Assembly: GCF_005876835.1 (NCBI RefSeq)
Contig: NZ_PPSW01000011.1
Coordinates: 62,001-126,000, forward strand
Source of the DNA: Pseudoalteromonas phenolica
Lineage (GTDB): Bacteria > Pseudomonadota > Gammaproteobacteria > Enterobacterales > Alteromonadaceae
Direction: 5' to 3'
DNA length: 64,000 nucleotides
Each line of letters begins with the position of its first letter. The stretch's first letter is position 1. Positions 46,876 through 56,217 of this stretch are shown here, in pieces. The position numbers and the translations under genes were made by a program. Under the pieces are notes generated by a model that made no database searches, was not told the DNA's origin, and saw only the letters and a list, made by a program, of their open reading frames with translations.

Positions 46876-46893
46876 TGTAATATATGTTTTACA
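46876..46893 (-). promoter_or_regulatory. TyrR box upstream of the aromatic permease
   Basis: TGTAAT-ATATGT-TTTACA matches the TyrR strong-box consensus TGTAAA-N6-TTTACA at 11 of 12 fixed bases, 90 bases upstream of the permease start. It indicates control by TyrR with aromatic amino acids as co-effectors. Confidence 0.7.
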
Positions 46894-46923
46894 TTCTGTT
46901 GCACAGTATTGAGATTTAGGCAT

Positions 46924-46957
46924 AAAAAAACGCGATGACACTGCATCGCGTTTTTTT
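46924..46957. terminator. bidirectional terminator downstream of lipA
   Basis: Arms AAAAAAACGCGATG (46924-46937) and CATCGCGTTTTTTT (46944-46957), loop ACACTG. It lies just after lipA and upstream of the permease gene. Confidence 0.92.
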
Positions 46958-46969
46958 GAAAAGTGGTGA

Positions 46970-47935
46970 TTACTTCACTTCTTTACCTGCAGCTTGTTGG
47001 TCAGCATGATAACTAGAGCGAACAAACGGGCCACACGCTGCGTGGGTGAAGCCAATTTCGTCAGCGTAATCTTTTAATGCATCAAACTCTGCTGGTGGCA
47101 CATAGCGTTTAACCGGTAAGTGGTGTTTTGAAGGTTGTAAATATTGACCTACAGTTAGCATGTCAACATTATGCTCTCGAAGGTCACGCAATACCTCTTC
47201 GATTTCAGACATTTCTTCGCCTAAACCCACCATTAAGCCTGATTTAGTTTTAACATTCGGGTGTGCTTCTTTGAAACGACGAAGTAGTTCTAAAGACCAC
47301 TTATAATCTGCACCTGGGCGAGCCAGCTTATACAGGCGAGGTGCAGTCTCTAAATTGTGGTTGAATACGTCAGGTGGCGTTTCAGTTAAGATCTCTAATG
47401 CTTTTTCCATGCGACCACGGAAATCAGGTACTAATATTTCAATGGTGATCTCAGGATTGTGCTTTCGAATAGCTTTAATACAGTCAGCAAAATGTTGTGC
47501 ACCACCATCACGTAAGTCATCACGGTCTACAGACGTGATTACCACATACTTAAGCTTCATGTCTTTGATGGTCAAAGCCAGTTTTTCAGGCTCTTGTGCA
47601 TCTGGTTTTAACGGGCGACCGTGTGCTACATCACAGAAAGGGCAACGACGAGTACAAATAGCACCTAAAATCATGAATGTCGCTGTGCCGTGGTTAAAGC
47701 ACTCAGATAGGTTAGGGCATGATGCCTCTTCACATACTGAGTGTAACCCATGGTTTCGCATTGCTTGCTTGATGCCTTCAATACGCTCACTTGATTTCGG
47801 TAAACGGATTTTAAGCCATTCAGGTTTTCTCAGCATTTCATCGCGCTCAGTTGGCATTACCTTTACTGGGATCAATGCCATTTTCTCAGCATCGCGAAGC
47901 TTTACCCCTGGCTCCATTTTTACTGGTTTACTCAT
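46970..47935 (-). CDS. lipA: lipoyl synthase
   Basis: Radical SAM enzyme inserting two sulfurs into octanoyl-protein. The auxiliary cluster motif [12 protein letters not shown] (CX4CX5C) is at about 69-80 and the radical SAM motif CTRRCPFC (CX3CX2C) at about 95-102; the C-terminal RSSYHAD serine ligand is present. 321 residues (E. coli 321). Its ATG overlaps the lipB stop by 4 bases, so lipB-lipA are translationally coupled. Confidence 0.97.
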   Translation of the reverse strand: MSKPVKMEPGVKLRDAEKMALIPVKVMPTERDEMLRKPEWLKIRLPKSSERIEGIKQAMRNHGLHSVCEEASCPNLSECFNHGTATFMILGAICTRRCPFCDVAHGRPLKPDAQEPEKLALTIKDMKLKYVVITSVDRDDLRDGGAQHFADCIKAIRKHNPEITIEILVPDFRGRMEKALEILTETPPDVFNHNLETAPRLYKLARPGADYKWSLELLRRFKEAHPNVKTKSGLMVGLGEEMSEIEEVLRDLREHNVDMLTVGQYLQPSKHHLPVKRYVPPAEFDALKDYADEIGFTHAACGPFVRSSYHADQQAAGKEVK

Positions 47936-48585
47936 TCGTTCTCGAACCCTTCTTTGTGTTCAACATGCTCAGCGTTAAGACGTTTGAGCATATGTTTAAC
48001 AAGACCTTGCGCAACTTCATCAAGTTGCGACGGGCCATTTAATTCACTTGTTTGTACCATGTTCATACCCGCATAGCCACAAGGGTTTATGCGCATAAAT
48101 GGGCTCATATCCATGTTTACATTCAATGCTAGGCCATGAAACGAGCAGCCGCGGCGAACGCGCAGGCCTAAGGATGCAATTTTACTGTCGTCGACATAGA
48201 CTCCTGGCGCATCAGGTTTGGCATAGGCATTAATGTCATACTCTTGCAGCATGTCGACAATGCACTCTTCTAGCCAAGTTACTAGCTCTCTTACGCCGAT
48301 TTTAAGACGACGGAGATTAAACAGTACATACATCATTTGCTGACCAGGACCGTGATAAGTCACTTGACCACCGCGGTCAACTTGAATAACAGGAATGTCG
48401 CCGGGTGCTAAAACATGCTCTGCTTTACCTGCTTGCCCCTGAGTAAAGACAGGCTCATGTTCAACAAACCAGATCTCATCGGGACTGTTATCGTCTCGGG
48501 TATCAGTGAAGTCTTGCATTTTTTGCCAAATAGGCTGGTAACTTTGCAAGCCTAACTGGCGAACTATCACGGTACTTTGAGTCAT
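47932..48585 (-). CDS. lipB: octanoyl-ACP:protein octanoyltransferase
   Basis: Transfers octanoate from ACP to lipoyl domains. Cys-Lys catalytic pair expected; the blocks [21 protein letters not shown] (about 72-92, His/Gly acyl pocket), [23 protein letters not shown] with the catalytic Lys (about 134), and the PCGYAGMNM motif with Cys167-like are visible. 217 residues (E. coli 213). Between ybeD and lipA in the conserved order. Confidence 0.95.
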   Translation of the reverse strand: MTQSTVIVRQLGLQSYQPIWQKMQDFTDTRDDNSPDEIWFVEHEPVFTQGQAGKAEHVLAPGDIPVIQVDRGGQVTYHGPGQQMMYVLFNLRRLKIGVRELVTWLEECIVDMLQEYDINAYAKPDAPGVYVDDSKIASLGLRVRRGCSFHGLALNVNMDMSPFMRINPCGYAGMNMVQTSELNGPSQLDEVAQGLVKHMLKRLNAEHVEHKEGFENE

Positions 48586-48594
48586 GGTTAGCCT

Positions 48595-48873
48595 TTACAG
48601 TACGTAACGTACGTCTTCGATATTGCCAATTTCGGTATAGATTTGCTCAATATGCTCTTTTGAAGTGACGGTCGCGACCAGTGTTACCGACTCGTAAGTG
48701 CCTTTACTACTCGGTTTTACTTTAGGCGCATAGTCACCTGGTGCAATTGTTTGCAACTTTGCAAGGATCTGATCAGTCAGATTTACATTTGCTAGACCCA
48801 TAATTTTAAATGTGAATGGGCAAGGGAACTCTAAGTATTCGTCAAACTTAGTATTTTTAACTGGTTGAACCAT
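48595..48873 (-). CDS. ybeD: YbeD/DUF493 family protein
   Basis: 92-residue alpha/beta protein with an ACT-like fold. I start at [20 protein letters not shown] (48873), 15 codons inside the longest frame, since family members begin just before the KFDELLEFPCxF block. Regulatory function suggested in the family (glycine-cleavage/lipoate context) but not established. Ten bases before lipB. Confidence 0.9.
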   Translation of the reverse strand: MVQPVKNTKFDEYLEFPCPFTFKIMGLANVNLTDQILAKLQTIAPGDYAPKVKPSSKGTYESVTLVATVTSKEHIEQIYTEIGNIEDVRYVL

Positions 48874-48958
48874 GAAGGTGTCCTCATCGCAAATGGTGTG
48901 TAGTGTTTTTAATTTCACACACGCTCAATAATGGCGGGCATTCTATCATTTTTGCGGC

Positions 48959-48984
48959 AAAAAAAAACGCCTCACTCAGGAGGC
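48959..48984 (-). terminator. intrinsic terminator at the end of the accessory insert
   Basis: Arms CGCCTC (48967-48972) and GAGGCG (48979-48984) with loop ACTCAG; on the minus strand followed by about eight U. Downstream of the gene ending at 49071. Confidence 0.85.
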
Positions 48985-49070
48985 GCGCTGTATTGTTTAA
49001 ATGTCTTATTTTAAGGATTGTAAAGAATTCTTGTGTTTGCTAACAAGATTGAGAAGTTCGAGCTAGATAG

Positions 49071-49646
49071 TTAAATGGAACTTCTCTTTAGATTAGCAAT
49101 ACAATTAATAACATTTATAAAAGCTACCAATAGAAAGATATGCATAGCTGCTAAATTTTTAAAGCTATCCCCTAAAAAGGCACTAGTAAGCATAGTAAAT
49201 GTAGCTATTAAGTAAATGCCAATAGTCGTGATTTTATGACTTTTTAAAATACTAACTAAAGATAGTGTTTCGCTTTGTTTCTGTAAGATCAAAATAAGCT
49301 TGCTCATATGATGAGCAATTAGTGGTATTAATAATATATTTAACAGCACAAGCAGGTAATTATTCGAGATAACACCAAGCGTAATGATAATAATTAAAAG
49401 AGGTGTTAGCAGTATAGTAAGTTTATTTTTATCAAAATATATACTGACAGTTTTATGTAGTGCCATCCTATTGCTAGTGGCGATTATGTTTAAAGAGCAA
49501 TAGGTAAGTATAACGATACCTGAGTAAAAACCGACAATTAGCAGAGCACCTGATTCATAAAAGATAGACACAACTAAAGACAAAAAACTACATATGAGAA
49601 GGGCTGTTTTAAAGCTTCCCCTAAAATAATAATCAATGAAGTTCAT
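49071..49646 (-). CDS. polytopic membrane protein of unknown function
   Basis: 191 residues, five to six hydrophobic helices, very rich in Ile/Leu/Ser with AT-rich codons. No motif recognised. TAGGA precedes the ATG. It is the last gene of a short minus-strand insert between dacA and ybeD, ending at a good terminator. Whether it is functionally linked to the secreted proteins upstream is unknown; an immunity or transporter role would be speculation. Confidence 0.6.
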   Translation of the reverse strand: MNFIDYYFRGSFKTALLICSFLSLVVSIFYESGALLIVGFYSGIVILTYCSLNIIATSNRMALHKTVSIYFDKNKLTILLTPLLIIIITLGVISNNYLLVLLNILLIPLIAHHMSKLILILQKQSETLSLVSILKSHKITTIGIYLIATFTMLTSAFLGDSFKNLAAMHIFLLVAFINVINCIANLKRSSI

Positions 49647-49679
49647 TATATGATCCTAATTTCAAAATATTTCATAATT

Positions 49680-49708
49680 GTTTGATTCGCTGTATCAGCG
49701 AACCAAAC
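49680..49708 (-). terminator. hairpin, probable weak terminator
   Basis: GTTTG-A-TTCGCTG (49680-49692) pairs with CAGCGAA-C-CAAAC (49696-49708), one internal mismatch, loop TAT. It follows the Gly-rich gene; no long U run follows on the minus strand. Confidence 0.5.
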
Positions 49709-49721
49709 ATACCAGAGTCAA

Positions 49722-50219
49722 CTAACAAGGTACGATTTCATACCAATAATTGCAGCCACCTCCAGTGCAGACTGCATGACGGATTGTTTCTGAGCAAAAT
49801 TCACTGCTACCTCCTCCAGCAGAACCTCCTCCAGCAGAGCCATTTCCGGTAGAACCACCACTTGAGCTTCCATCTGAATTATTAGGATTGTTATTAATTT
49901 CGCACTGTTTAAGAGCTGCTTTAGATTCTAGGTAGCTCTCATAGCACTTCTTTTCTTGATTCATGAAAGCAACAAAAGTAGACATATATCCTGTCCAAGC
50001 AGCTGCAACAGATAGTTTAGATGGTTCACCAAGGGCTAATGCTGCTAATCCAAGTGATGCAGCTGCAACACCAAGCTTTGTATCTAAACTGCATGAAAAC
50101 ATTGAGCTAGTGCCATCATAAGCTCGATTTTGCAACTCAGCTCTCTGCACTACAGTTATTTGTTGAATATGAAAATTGGCTAGAGTTTTTGATGAGTTCA
50201 AAGCCAGAGGAAAAATCAC
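49722..50219 (-). CDS. Gly/Ser-rich cysteine-containing protein, probably the 3' part of a frameshifted gene
   Basis: 165 residues from a GTG (50219) with no ribosome-binding site and no signal peptide. Middle: a helical AVAAASLGLAALALGE-like stretch; a region KCYES...QCEINN; a low-complexity Gly/Ser/Asn run at about 115-140; and a C-terminal Cys cluster (FCSET, VCTGGGCNYW, VPC). It overlaps the preceding reading frame by 83 bases in the +1 frame. Dropping one base from the T5 at 50186-50190 or A5 at 50211-50215 joins the two frames. I regard the two as one interrupted gene, or a programmed +1 shift; a genuine separate gene is less likely. Confidence 0.5.
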   Translation of the reverse strand: MIFPLALNSSKTLANFHIQQITVVQRAELQNRAYDGTSSMFSCSLDTKLGVAAASLGLAALALGEPSKLSVAAAWTGYMSTFVAFMNQEKKCYESYLESKAALKQCEINNNPNNSDGSSSGGSTGNGSAGGGSAGGGSSEFCSETIRHAVCTGGGCNYWYEIVPC

Positions 50220-50631
50220 CTAGGCAAGGAATAGAAATTTCTCCATCATAGCAGTTTTGGTAGGGCATATTAGGTGTTTCATCAAAGTATTGGAGTTGTT
50301 TAAATGCAGCCCTTACATTTGCTGATACATTCCAAGGAGATGTATTTATGTTGTTTATAATGAGAACCTCTTTTTTAAAAGTTTTCTTACTATATCTTGT
50401 AACTGTAGCTGTTTTAGAGTTTATCTGAATATAACTTCCATCTTTGAAGTTATAACGGATCCCATCGGGTGATGGTATAAGTGTTACGGTGTGTATGCCT
50501 CCTTCGAAGCGAAGTGTACTGCTTGATTCATGCGTATACATCTTTCCATATGTATTTTCTTTAATTATGGAAGCATTTGCTACACCACAATAAAAAATAA
50601 ACAGACAATATAGAAGGTTAACTTTTTTCAT
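50137..50631 (-). CDS. secreted protein, probably the 5' part of a frameshifted gene
   Basis: 164 residues behind AAGGA. Residues 1-20 form a signal peptide (LLYCLFIFYCGVANA-S). The mature part has beta-rich character (SSTLRFEGGIHTVTLIPSP, DGIRYNFKDGSYIQIN) and a CYDGEISIPC pair near the end that could form a disulfide. The last ~27 residues overlap the next frame and look unstructured, as expected after a frameshift. The function is unknown. Confidence 0.55.
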   Translation of the reverse strand: MKKVNLLYCLFIFYCGVANASIIKENTYGKMYTHESSSTLRFEGGIHTVTLIPSPDGIRYNFKDGSYIQINSKTATVTRYSKKTFKKEVLIINNINTSPWNVSANVRAAFKQLQYFDETPNMPYQNCYDGEISIPCLGDFSSGFELIKNSSQFSYSTNNCSAES

Positions 50632-50711
50632 AACTTAATCCTTAAGTTTAAAAATTATAGAATTATGAAACTTAGTTGGCTTTTTTCTTATGTCAAGGTG
50701 GTCTTTAGAGT

Positions 50712-50758
50712 CTAATAACCTTATTCAGTATGGTTTGATAACTTAATAAGGTTATTAG
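50712..50758. repeat. 14-bp perfect inverted repeat at insert boundary
   Basis: CTAATAACCTTATT (50712-50725) and AATAAGGTTATTAG (50745-50758), 19 bases apart, between dacA and the accessory insert. No U tract on either strand; it may be a weak terminator of dacA or a remnant of the insertion. Confidence 0.6.
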
Positions 50759-50788
50759 GGAGTTATGTGCTTAATTTGGAAGGCTAAT

Positions 50789-51952
50789 TTATTGTGATAT
50801 TTGTAATCTTAAATAGTCATAGATCTTGCTAAAGAAGCTACCTTCTTCAATCTCTTCGAGCGTAACTAATGGATATTGAGAGATTTCTTCGCCATCGAGC
50901 TCAAGGAATAGTGTGCCTACTTTAGTGCCTTTGGCTAATGGCGCTTCTAAAGTTTTATCTAATTCAAAGTTCGCTTTTAAATTTTTGCGTTGACCACGAG
51001 GGATGGTAATGGGTGTGTCTTCTAGAATACCTAAAGAAACCGTCTCTTTATTACCCATCCAAATACGCTGATCTGCAAAGCTATCGCCCGCTTTATATGG
51101 TGTGATTGTTTCGAAGAAACGGAAGCCATAGTTTAGTAGTTTTTTGCTTTCGACTTTACGCGCACGCTCACTGTCTGTACCCATCACAACTGCAATTAAG
51201 CGCATGTCGTCTTTAGTTGCTGATGTCACTAGGCTGTAGCCAGCCTCTGATGTGTGACCTGTTTTAATGCCATCAACGTCAAGGCTTGCATCCCAAAGCA
51301 GTGAGTTACGGTTATACTGTTTAATACCATTGAAGGTAAAAGACTTTTCTTTGTAAAGCGCATACTCTTCAGGCACGTCACGAATAAGCGCAGCACCTAG
51401 CGTCGCCATATCACGTGGTGTTGTATAATGTTCGTCTGTATCAAGGCCATGACTATTGATGAAATGCGTGTTAGCCATGCCCAGTTTTTCAGCGTGTGCG
51501 TTCATAAGATCTGCAAATGCACTCTCACTGCCTGCAATGTGTTCAGCCATTGCCACACAAGCATCATTGCCTGATTGAATAATGATACCGTGGTTAAGAT
51601 CATCGACACTGACTTGCTTGCCAACTTCAATGAACATGACAGATGAGCCAGGAAAATTCTTCGCCCATGCTTTTTCACTGATGGTAACCATATCAGTCGG
51701 TGAGATATTACCGGCTTCAATTTCGACACCAATCACGTAACTGGTCATCATTTTGGTTAGGCTAGCAGGTGCTAGCTTAGTATCTGCTTCACCTTCTGCA
51801 ATGACTTTGCCAGTTGTGTAATCCACCAAGAAATAACCTTTTGCATTGATCTGAGGTGCAGAAGGTAGGATCTGTGCGGAAGCTGAAAAAATGGTTGCTG
51901 AGCATACCAGCCCGCAAATTTTGGTAAGTAGTTTGGTTTTTAGTAAAGTCAT
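50789..51952 (-). CDS. dacA: D-alanyl-D-alanine carboxypeptidase (PBP5/6 type)
   Basis: Periplasmic low-molecular-weight PBP that trims pentapeptides. Signal peptide 1-26. Catalytic SxxK is Ser64-Lys67 (APASLTKMM), SGN is in IIQSGNDACVA, and KTG in DGIKTGHTSEAGY. The C-terminal beta domain and a terminal amphipathic helix (IYDYLRLQIS) for membrane attachment are present. 387 residues (E. coli DacA 403). Downstream of rlpA by 46 bases in the elongation block. Confidence 0.95.
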   Translation of the reverse strand: MTLLKTKLLTKICGLVCSATIFSASAQILPSAPQINAKGYFLVDYTTGKVIAEGEADTKLAPASLTKMMTSYVIGVEIEAGNISPTDMVTISEKAWAKNFPGSSVMFIEVGKQVSVDDLNHGIIIQSGNDACVAMAEHIAGSESAFADLMNAHAEKLGMANTHFINSHGLDTDEHYTTPRDMATLGAALIRDVPEEYALYKEKSFTFNGIKQYNRNSLLWDASLDVDGIKTGHTSEAGYSLVTSATKDDMRLIAVVMGTDSERARKVESKKLLNYGFRFFETITPYKAGDSFADQRIWMGNKETVSLGILEDTPITIPRGQRKNLKANFELDKTLEAPLAKGTKVGTLFLELDGEEISQYPLVTLEEIEEGSFFSKIYDYLRLQISQ

Positions 51953-51998
51953 TATGTTCTTTTATCGATAAAATTAAAATTAGTCAGCTTTTTCTATT

Positions 51999-52760
51999 CT
52001 AAAGTCGTTGTTCACTGTAAAGCAAGAAAGCCTGGCGAAATTCACCTGCCTGTAAGTTTTCTAGCAGGGATTGAGCATGAGTATCATCTTCTAGCGGGCC
52101 TAAGCGAAGTTTATGTAAACCACCTTCTTCTGCAATGTTGGTATCAATTGCAAATTGACCTGCGAGTTTATTTGCCAAGTGTTCAATATTGGTTTTATTA
52201 CTACTCGCAGCGACTTGAATATAGGTTAATCTTGGCGCAATGCGATCGAGTGTAATCGCTTCAATCTGAACCTTTGCTGTACCTTGGTTATGGTAGCCTA
52301 GCTTATAGGCCGCGGCATAAGATAAGTCGATGATCCTGTCATCGTGGAATGGTCCACGATCATTGACTCTGACAATAGCCGATTTGCCATTTTCTAAATT
52401 GGTTACTTTAACAAAGCTCGGAAGTGGCAGAGTTTTGTGGGCTGCAGTCATATCATACATGTTAAAGATCTCACCGTTAGAGGTGTAGTACCCATGGAAC
52501 TTCTGCCCATACCATGAAGCGGTACCTTGCGCTTTGTAGCCTTTTTCATCTGACATAGGGTGATATTGCTTACCGAGCACCACATAAGGGCGTCCGGCGC
52601 TGACACTTTTTGGCTCAGCTTTTACTTTCGCATCACGCATTTCATACTCAGTTGGAATGCGCATAGGTGCAGTGTCTTGGCGTGTGTGATAGCGAGAGCT
52701 ACACCCACTCACAAAAATGACAACAAGGGCTAGCAAGTAAGCCTTATACAACTTAGTCAT
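51999..52760 (-). CDS. rlpA: septal ring lytic transglycosylase / lipoprotein RlpA
   Basis: Outer-membrane lipoprotein with lipobox VSGC (about residue 20). A double-psi beta-barrel (about 79-170, GTASWYGQKFHGYYTSNGE) is the RlpA lytic domain acting on denuded glycan, and the C-terminal YIQVAASSNKTNIEHLANKL is a SPOR peptidoglycan-binding domain. 253 residues. Stop overlaps mrdB start region; between mrdB and dacA. Confidence 0.92.
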   Translation of the reverse strand: MTKLYKAYLLALVVIFVSGCSSRYHTRQDTAPMRIPTEYEMRDAKVKAEPKSVSAGRPYVVLGKQYHPMSDEKGYKAQGTASWYGQKFHGYYTSNGEIFNMYDMTAAHKTLPLPSFVKVTNLENGKSAIVRVNDRGPFHDDRIIDLSYAAAYKLGYHNQGTAKVQIEAITLDRIAPRLTYIQVAASSNKTNIEHLANKLAGQFAIDTNIAEEGGLHKLRLGPLEDDTHAQSLLENLQAGEFRQAFLLYSEQRL

Positions 52761-53863
52761 GATTTAAGTAACATCCTCTTGTCTGTCGCAATTGACATAA
52801 TGATACCGAACCCTGCCATCAGCGTAACCATGGATGTGCCACCATAGCTAATAAGGGGAAGGGGGACACCTACAACCGGTAATAGGCCAGATACCATGCC
52901 AATATTCACAAATACATATACAAAGAAAGTCAGTGTTAAAGCGCCAGCTAATAGTTTGCTAAATGCATCTTGAGCACGTACTGCAATCAATAAACCTCTG
53001 CCTATGATAAATAAATAGACGCTGAGTAATAACACCACGCCCATTAAACCAAATTCTTCGCTCAATACCGAGAAGATAAAATCTGTGTGTCGCTCAGGTA
53101 AAAACTCTAATTGTGATTGCGTGCCATGCAACCAACCTTTGCCCTCGACACCGCCTGAACCTATGGCGATTTTCGATTGAATAATGTGGTAGCCAGCACC
53201 TAGAGGATCGCTTTCAGGATCAAGTAGTGTCATAACGCGCTGTTTTTGGTAAGCGCGCATACCGTAATGCCAAAAAGCGAATACAGCGGGGACCATTAAT
53301 AACAGCGCACCACCAATGAGGCGCCAGCTTAACCCCGCTAGAAACAAAACGAAAATGCCAGAACTGGCAATAAGCAGTGAGGTGCCTAAATCCGGTTGTT
53401 CTTTAATTAAGAAGGTGGGCACACACAATAATATAAAACCGATAAACAAATTAATAAACTTTGGGGGCATGCGGTGTTGAGAGATATACCAAGCAACCAT
53501 CATAGGCACAGCTAGCTTCATGACTTCTGATGGTTGAAAGTTAGTCACGCCAAGGTTTAACCAGCGTTTTGCACCATTAATAGTAATACCAAAGAAAAAC
53601 ACCGCAACCAGCATAGCCAAACCCACTAAATAAAGTGGGATCACTAGGCGCTTTAGAGTGATAGGAGGAACTTGAGCAAACACCAATAATGCGATGACCG
53701 CACCACCCATGCGCACACTATGTCTTAACATCATATCCATGTTTTGACCGCTTGCACTATACACAATTGCCAAGCTGCCAAACATCATACAAACAAGTGC
53801 TAATAGCAAAGGCACATCTAAATGTATTTTCTGCCATAGCGTGCGTTTATGACCGAGCACCAT
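52757..53863 (-). CDS. mrdB: rod-shape SEDS glycosyltransferase RodA
   Basis: SEDS-family peptidoglycan polymerase, 10 transmembrane segments, paired with PBP2. Signatures FQPSEVMKLAVPMMVAWYIS and the periplasmic loop GVEGKGWLHGTQSQLEFLPERHTDFIFSVLSEEFG with catalytic Asp, and PLPLISYGGTSM. 368 residues (E. coli 370). Overlaps rlpA by 4 bases and abuts mrdA. Confidence 0.96.
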   Translation of the reverse strand: MVLGHKRTLWQKIHLDVPLLLALVCMMFGSLAIVYSASGQNMDMMLRHSVRMGGAVIALLVFAQVPPITLKRLVIPLYLVGLAMLVAVFFFGITINGAKRWLNLGVTNFQPSEVMKLAVPMMVAWYISQHRMPPKFINLFIGFILLCVPTFLIKEQPDLGTSLLIASSGIFVLFLAGLSWRLIGGALLLMVPAVFAFWHYGMRAYQKQRVMTLLDPESDPLGAGYHIIQSKIAIGSGGVEGKGWLHGTQSQLEFLPERHTDFIFSVLSEEFGLMGVVLLLSVYLFIIGRGLLIAVRAQDAFSKLLAGALTLTFFVYVFVNIGMVSGLLPVVGVPLPLISYGGTSMVTLMAGFGIIMSIATDKRMLLKS

Positions 53864-55734
53864 TAATTGGCTCCTTGCTTAAGTGGGTTTGCAGTAAAGT
53901 AGTAATCCATCAATTGACGTGCAATAGGGGCTGCTATTTTACTACCGCCACCTTGGTTTTCCACTACCACAGTTACAACAACTCGGGGGTCATTGTAGGG
54001 GGCAAAGCCTGTGTAAATCGCGTTGTCTCGATGACGCTCGTCTAGCTTTTCTGCATCATATTTCTCACCTTGCGCGATGCTAACAATTTGCGCAGTACCA
54101 GTTTTACCTGCAGGGTCATAATCAGCCCCTTTAAATGCTTTATGCGCAGTACCTGTGACCTTAGTTACAGTGTTGTGCATGGCTTCAAGGGCGACACGCC
54201 AATGGTCATGATTTTTGAGCACAATAGGCGGGCGCTCTTCGGTATACATTGGCGTGATTTCATCAAACTGCTTTTTTACTTGCACAAGGTGTGGTTGGTA
54301 ATGTTCGCCTTTGTTAACCATGATGGTCACTGCATTGGCTATTTGCATTGGTGTTGCAGTCCAATAACCCTGACCTATAGCCACTGAAATGGTATCGCCA
54401 GTCCACCAGTTTTCTTTAAAGCGATCTTTTTTCCATGCAACGGTAGGTAATATTGCTGATGTTTCTTCATGAATATCAATGCCTGATAAATCACCAAAGC
54501 CAAATTTATTCATAAAGTTGCTAATTTTAGTTATCCCCATTTCATTACCTATATGGTAGTAAAAGGTATCACAAGACTCTTCAATGGCTTTATACACATC
54601 AACATGACCATGACCCCAGCGTTGCCAATCTCGCCATTTATGTTCAACATTTGGTAATTGAAAGAAACCTGGGTCCCAGATACGGGTATCTTCTTTAATA
54701 GCGCCTTCTTCCAAACCCAAAATAGCTAAATGCGGTTTGACCGTGGAGGCCGGTGCATAGCGACCTTGAGTCGTTCTATTGATTAAAGGTCGATCTGGAT
54801 TTAGTAAGGCACGATAATCTTTACCACTGATCCCATGTACGAATAAGTTTGGGTCGTAACTTGGGTTTGAATAAAGCGCGAGAATACCGCCGTCTTTAGG
54901 ATCCATAACAACGATCGCGCCACGCATGCCTTCAAGGGCTTTTTTAGCGACTTGCTGTAAGCCTATATCTAACGTAAGAACTAAATCTTGCCCTGGTGCG
55001 GGCGCGTCGACGCTTAAAGTACGGATCACTCTGCCTCGGTTATTGACTTCAACACGTTGTGAGCCAACAATACCGTGCAGTTCTTTTTCGTAGAATTTTT
55101 CTATGCCAAGCTTACCAATGTCATGGGTTGCACGATAATTTTTGGCTTCGCCTGCAAGCTCTAAAGCCGTGAGCTCTTTTTTATTTAATTTGGCAACATA
55201 ACCAAGCGCATGAGTGAGTGTTTCACCGTAGGGGTAATATCTGGCAAGTCTAGCTTCAATATTAAAGCCTGGGAATTTATGTTGATTAACTGAAAATAAG
55301 GCAACTTCTTGCTCGTTTAAACGCGCTTTAATAACACGGCTTTTAAAGCGCTGCTTACGGCGAATATTCTTTAAAAAGTTTTCTTGGTCTTCTACAGAAA
55401 TATTTAATAAAGCGCCGACTTCAGCAAGTCGCTTAGCGATATCATCTACTTGCTCAGGGATCACTTCTAAATTATAAACAGGGCGGTTCTCGGCCAATAA
55501 CACGCCGTTTCGGTCGTAGATTAAGCCTCTGTTTGGTGCAACAGGGATCACTTTAATACGGTTATCATTAGAGCGTGTTTTATAGGTATCGTGCTCTGTG
55601 ACTTGTAGCTTGTAGGCGTTACTGAGTAGTAAGCCTATAAGGAGAGTAACAAACACAAAACCAACAAATGCGCGACGAGCAAATAAATTTGCTTCAGCTG
55701 AATGGTCACGAATTGTTGGTCTTTTGTTTATCAT
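53863..55734 (-). CDS. mrdA: penicillin-binding protein 2 (elongation transpeptidase)
   Basis: Class B PBP of the elongasome. N-terminal membrane helix (about 22-41), PBP dimer domain, then transpeptidase with catalytic Ser330 in APASTVKPH (same number as E. coli PBP2), ESCDTFYYH and KTGTAQIV. 623 residues (E. coli 633). Its stop shares one base with the mrdB ATG (TAATG). Confidence 0.97.
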   Translation of the reverse strand: MINKRPTIRDHSAEANLFARRAFVGFVFVTLLIGLLLSNAYKLQVTEHDTYKTRSNDNRIKVIPVAPNRGLIYDRNGVLLAENRPVYNLEVIPEQVDDIAKRLAEVGALLNISVEDQENFLKNIRRKQRFKSRVIKARLNEQEVALFSVNQHKFPGFNIEARLARYYPYGETLTHALGYVAKLNKKELTALELAGEAKNYRATHDIGKLGIEKFYEKELHGIVGSQRVEVNNRGRVIRTLSVDAPAPGQDLVLTLDIGLQQVAKKALEGMRGAIVVMDPKDGGILALYSNPSYDPNLFVHGISGKDYRALLNPDRPLINRTTQGRYAPASTVKPHLAILGLEEGAIKEDTRIWDPGFFQLPNVEHKWRDWQRWGHGHVDVYKAIEESCDTFYYHIGNEMGITKISNFMNKFGFGDLSGIDIHEETSAILPTVAWKKDRFKENWWTGDTISVAIGQGYWTATPMQIANAVTIMVNKGEHYQPHLVQVKKQFDEITPMYTEERPPIVLKNHDHWRVALEAMHNTVTKVTGTAHKAFKGADYDPAGKTGTAQIVSIAQGEKYDAEKLDERHRDNAIYTGFAPYNDPRVVVTVVVENQGGGSKIAAPIARQLMDYYFTANPLKQGAN

Positions 55735-55744
55735 CTGAGTTGTA

Positions 55745-56215
55745 TTATTCTCTGTGGTAAGGGTGGTTGTTATTTAAGCTCCACCCGCGATACAAGCTTT
55801 CAGCGACAATAATGCGCACAAGTGGATGCGGTAACGTCAATGCCGATAGCGACCACTTTTGCTCAGAAGCGGCAATACACTCAGGCGCAAGGCCTTCAGG
55901 GCCACCAATTAATAAGCTGACATCTCGACCATCAAGTTGCCACTTTTGCATATGATTTGCCAACTGGTGGGTATCCCAAGGCTTACCTGTTACTTCTAGT
56001 GTCACAATTCGGTTGCCTTTTGGAATAGCGGCTAAGGTTTTTTCACCTTCCAACTGTAAAATACGCTTGATATCGGCATTTTTACCACGCTTTCCAGCTG
56101 GGATCTCAACAAGTTCTAACGCCATATCTTTTGGAAAACGACGCTGATACTCTTTAAAGCCTGTCTCAACCCAAGCAGGCATTTTTGTGCCGACAGCAAC
56201 CAATTGAATTTTCAA
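55745..56215 (-). CDS. rlmH: 23S rRNA (pseudouridine1915-N3)-methyltransferase
   Basis: SPOUT methyltransferase RlmH. 156 residues (E. coli 155). The knotted SAM site is [23 protein letters not shown] and the C-terminal [29 protein letters not shown] is diagnostic. Two bases from rsfS, ten from mrdA. Confidence 0.96.
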   Translation of the reverse strand: MKIQLVAVGTKMPAWVETGFKEYQRRFPKDMALELVEIPAGKRGKNADIKRILQLEGEKTLAAIPKGNRIVTLEVTGKPWDTHQLANHMQKWQLDGRDVSLLIGGPEGLAPECIAASEQKWSLSALTLPHPLVRIIVAESLYRGWSLNNNHPYHRE

Positions 56216-56217
56216 AA

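Noticed and set aside
49722..49900. Gly-rich run as a possible repeat array
   Set aside because: It is low-complexity coding sequence (GGS/GGGS-type), not a DNA repeat array or CRISPR.
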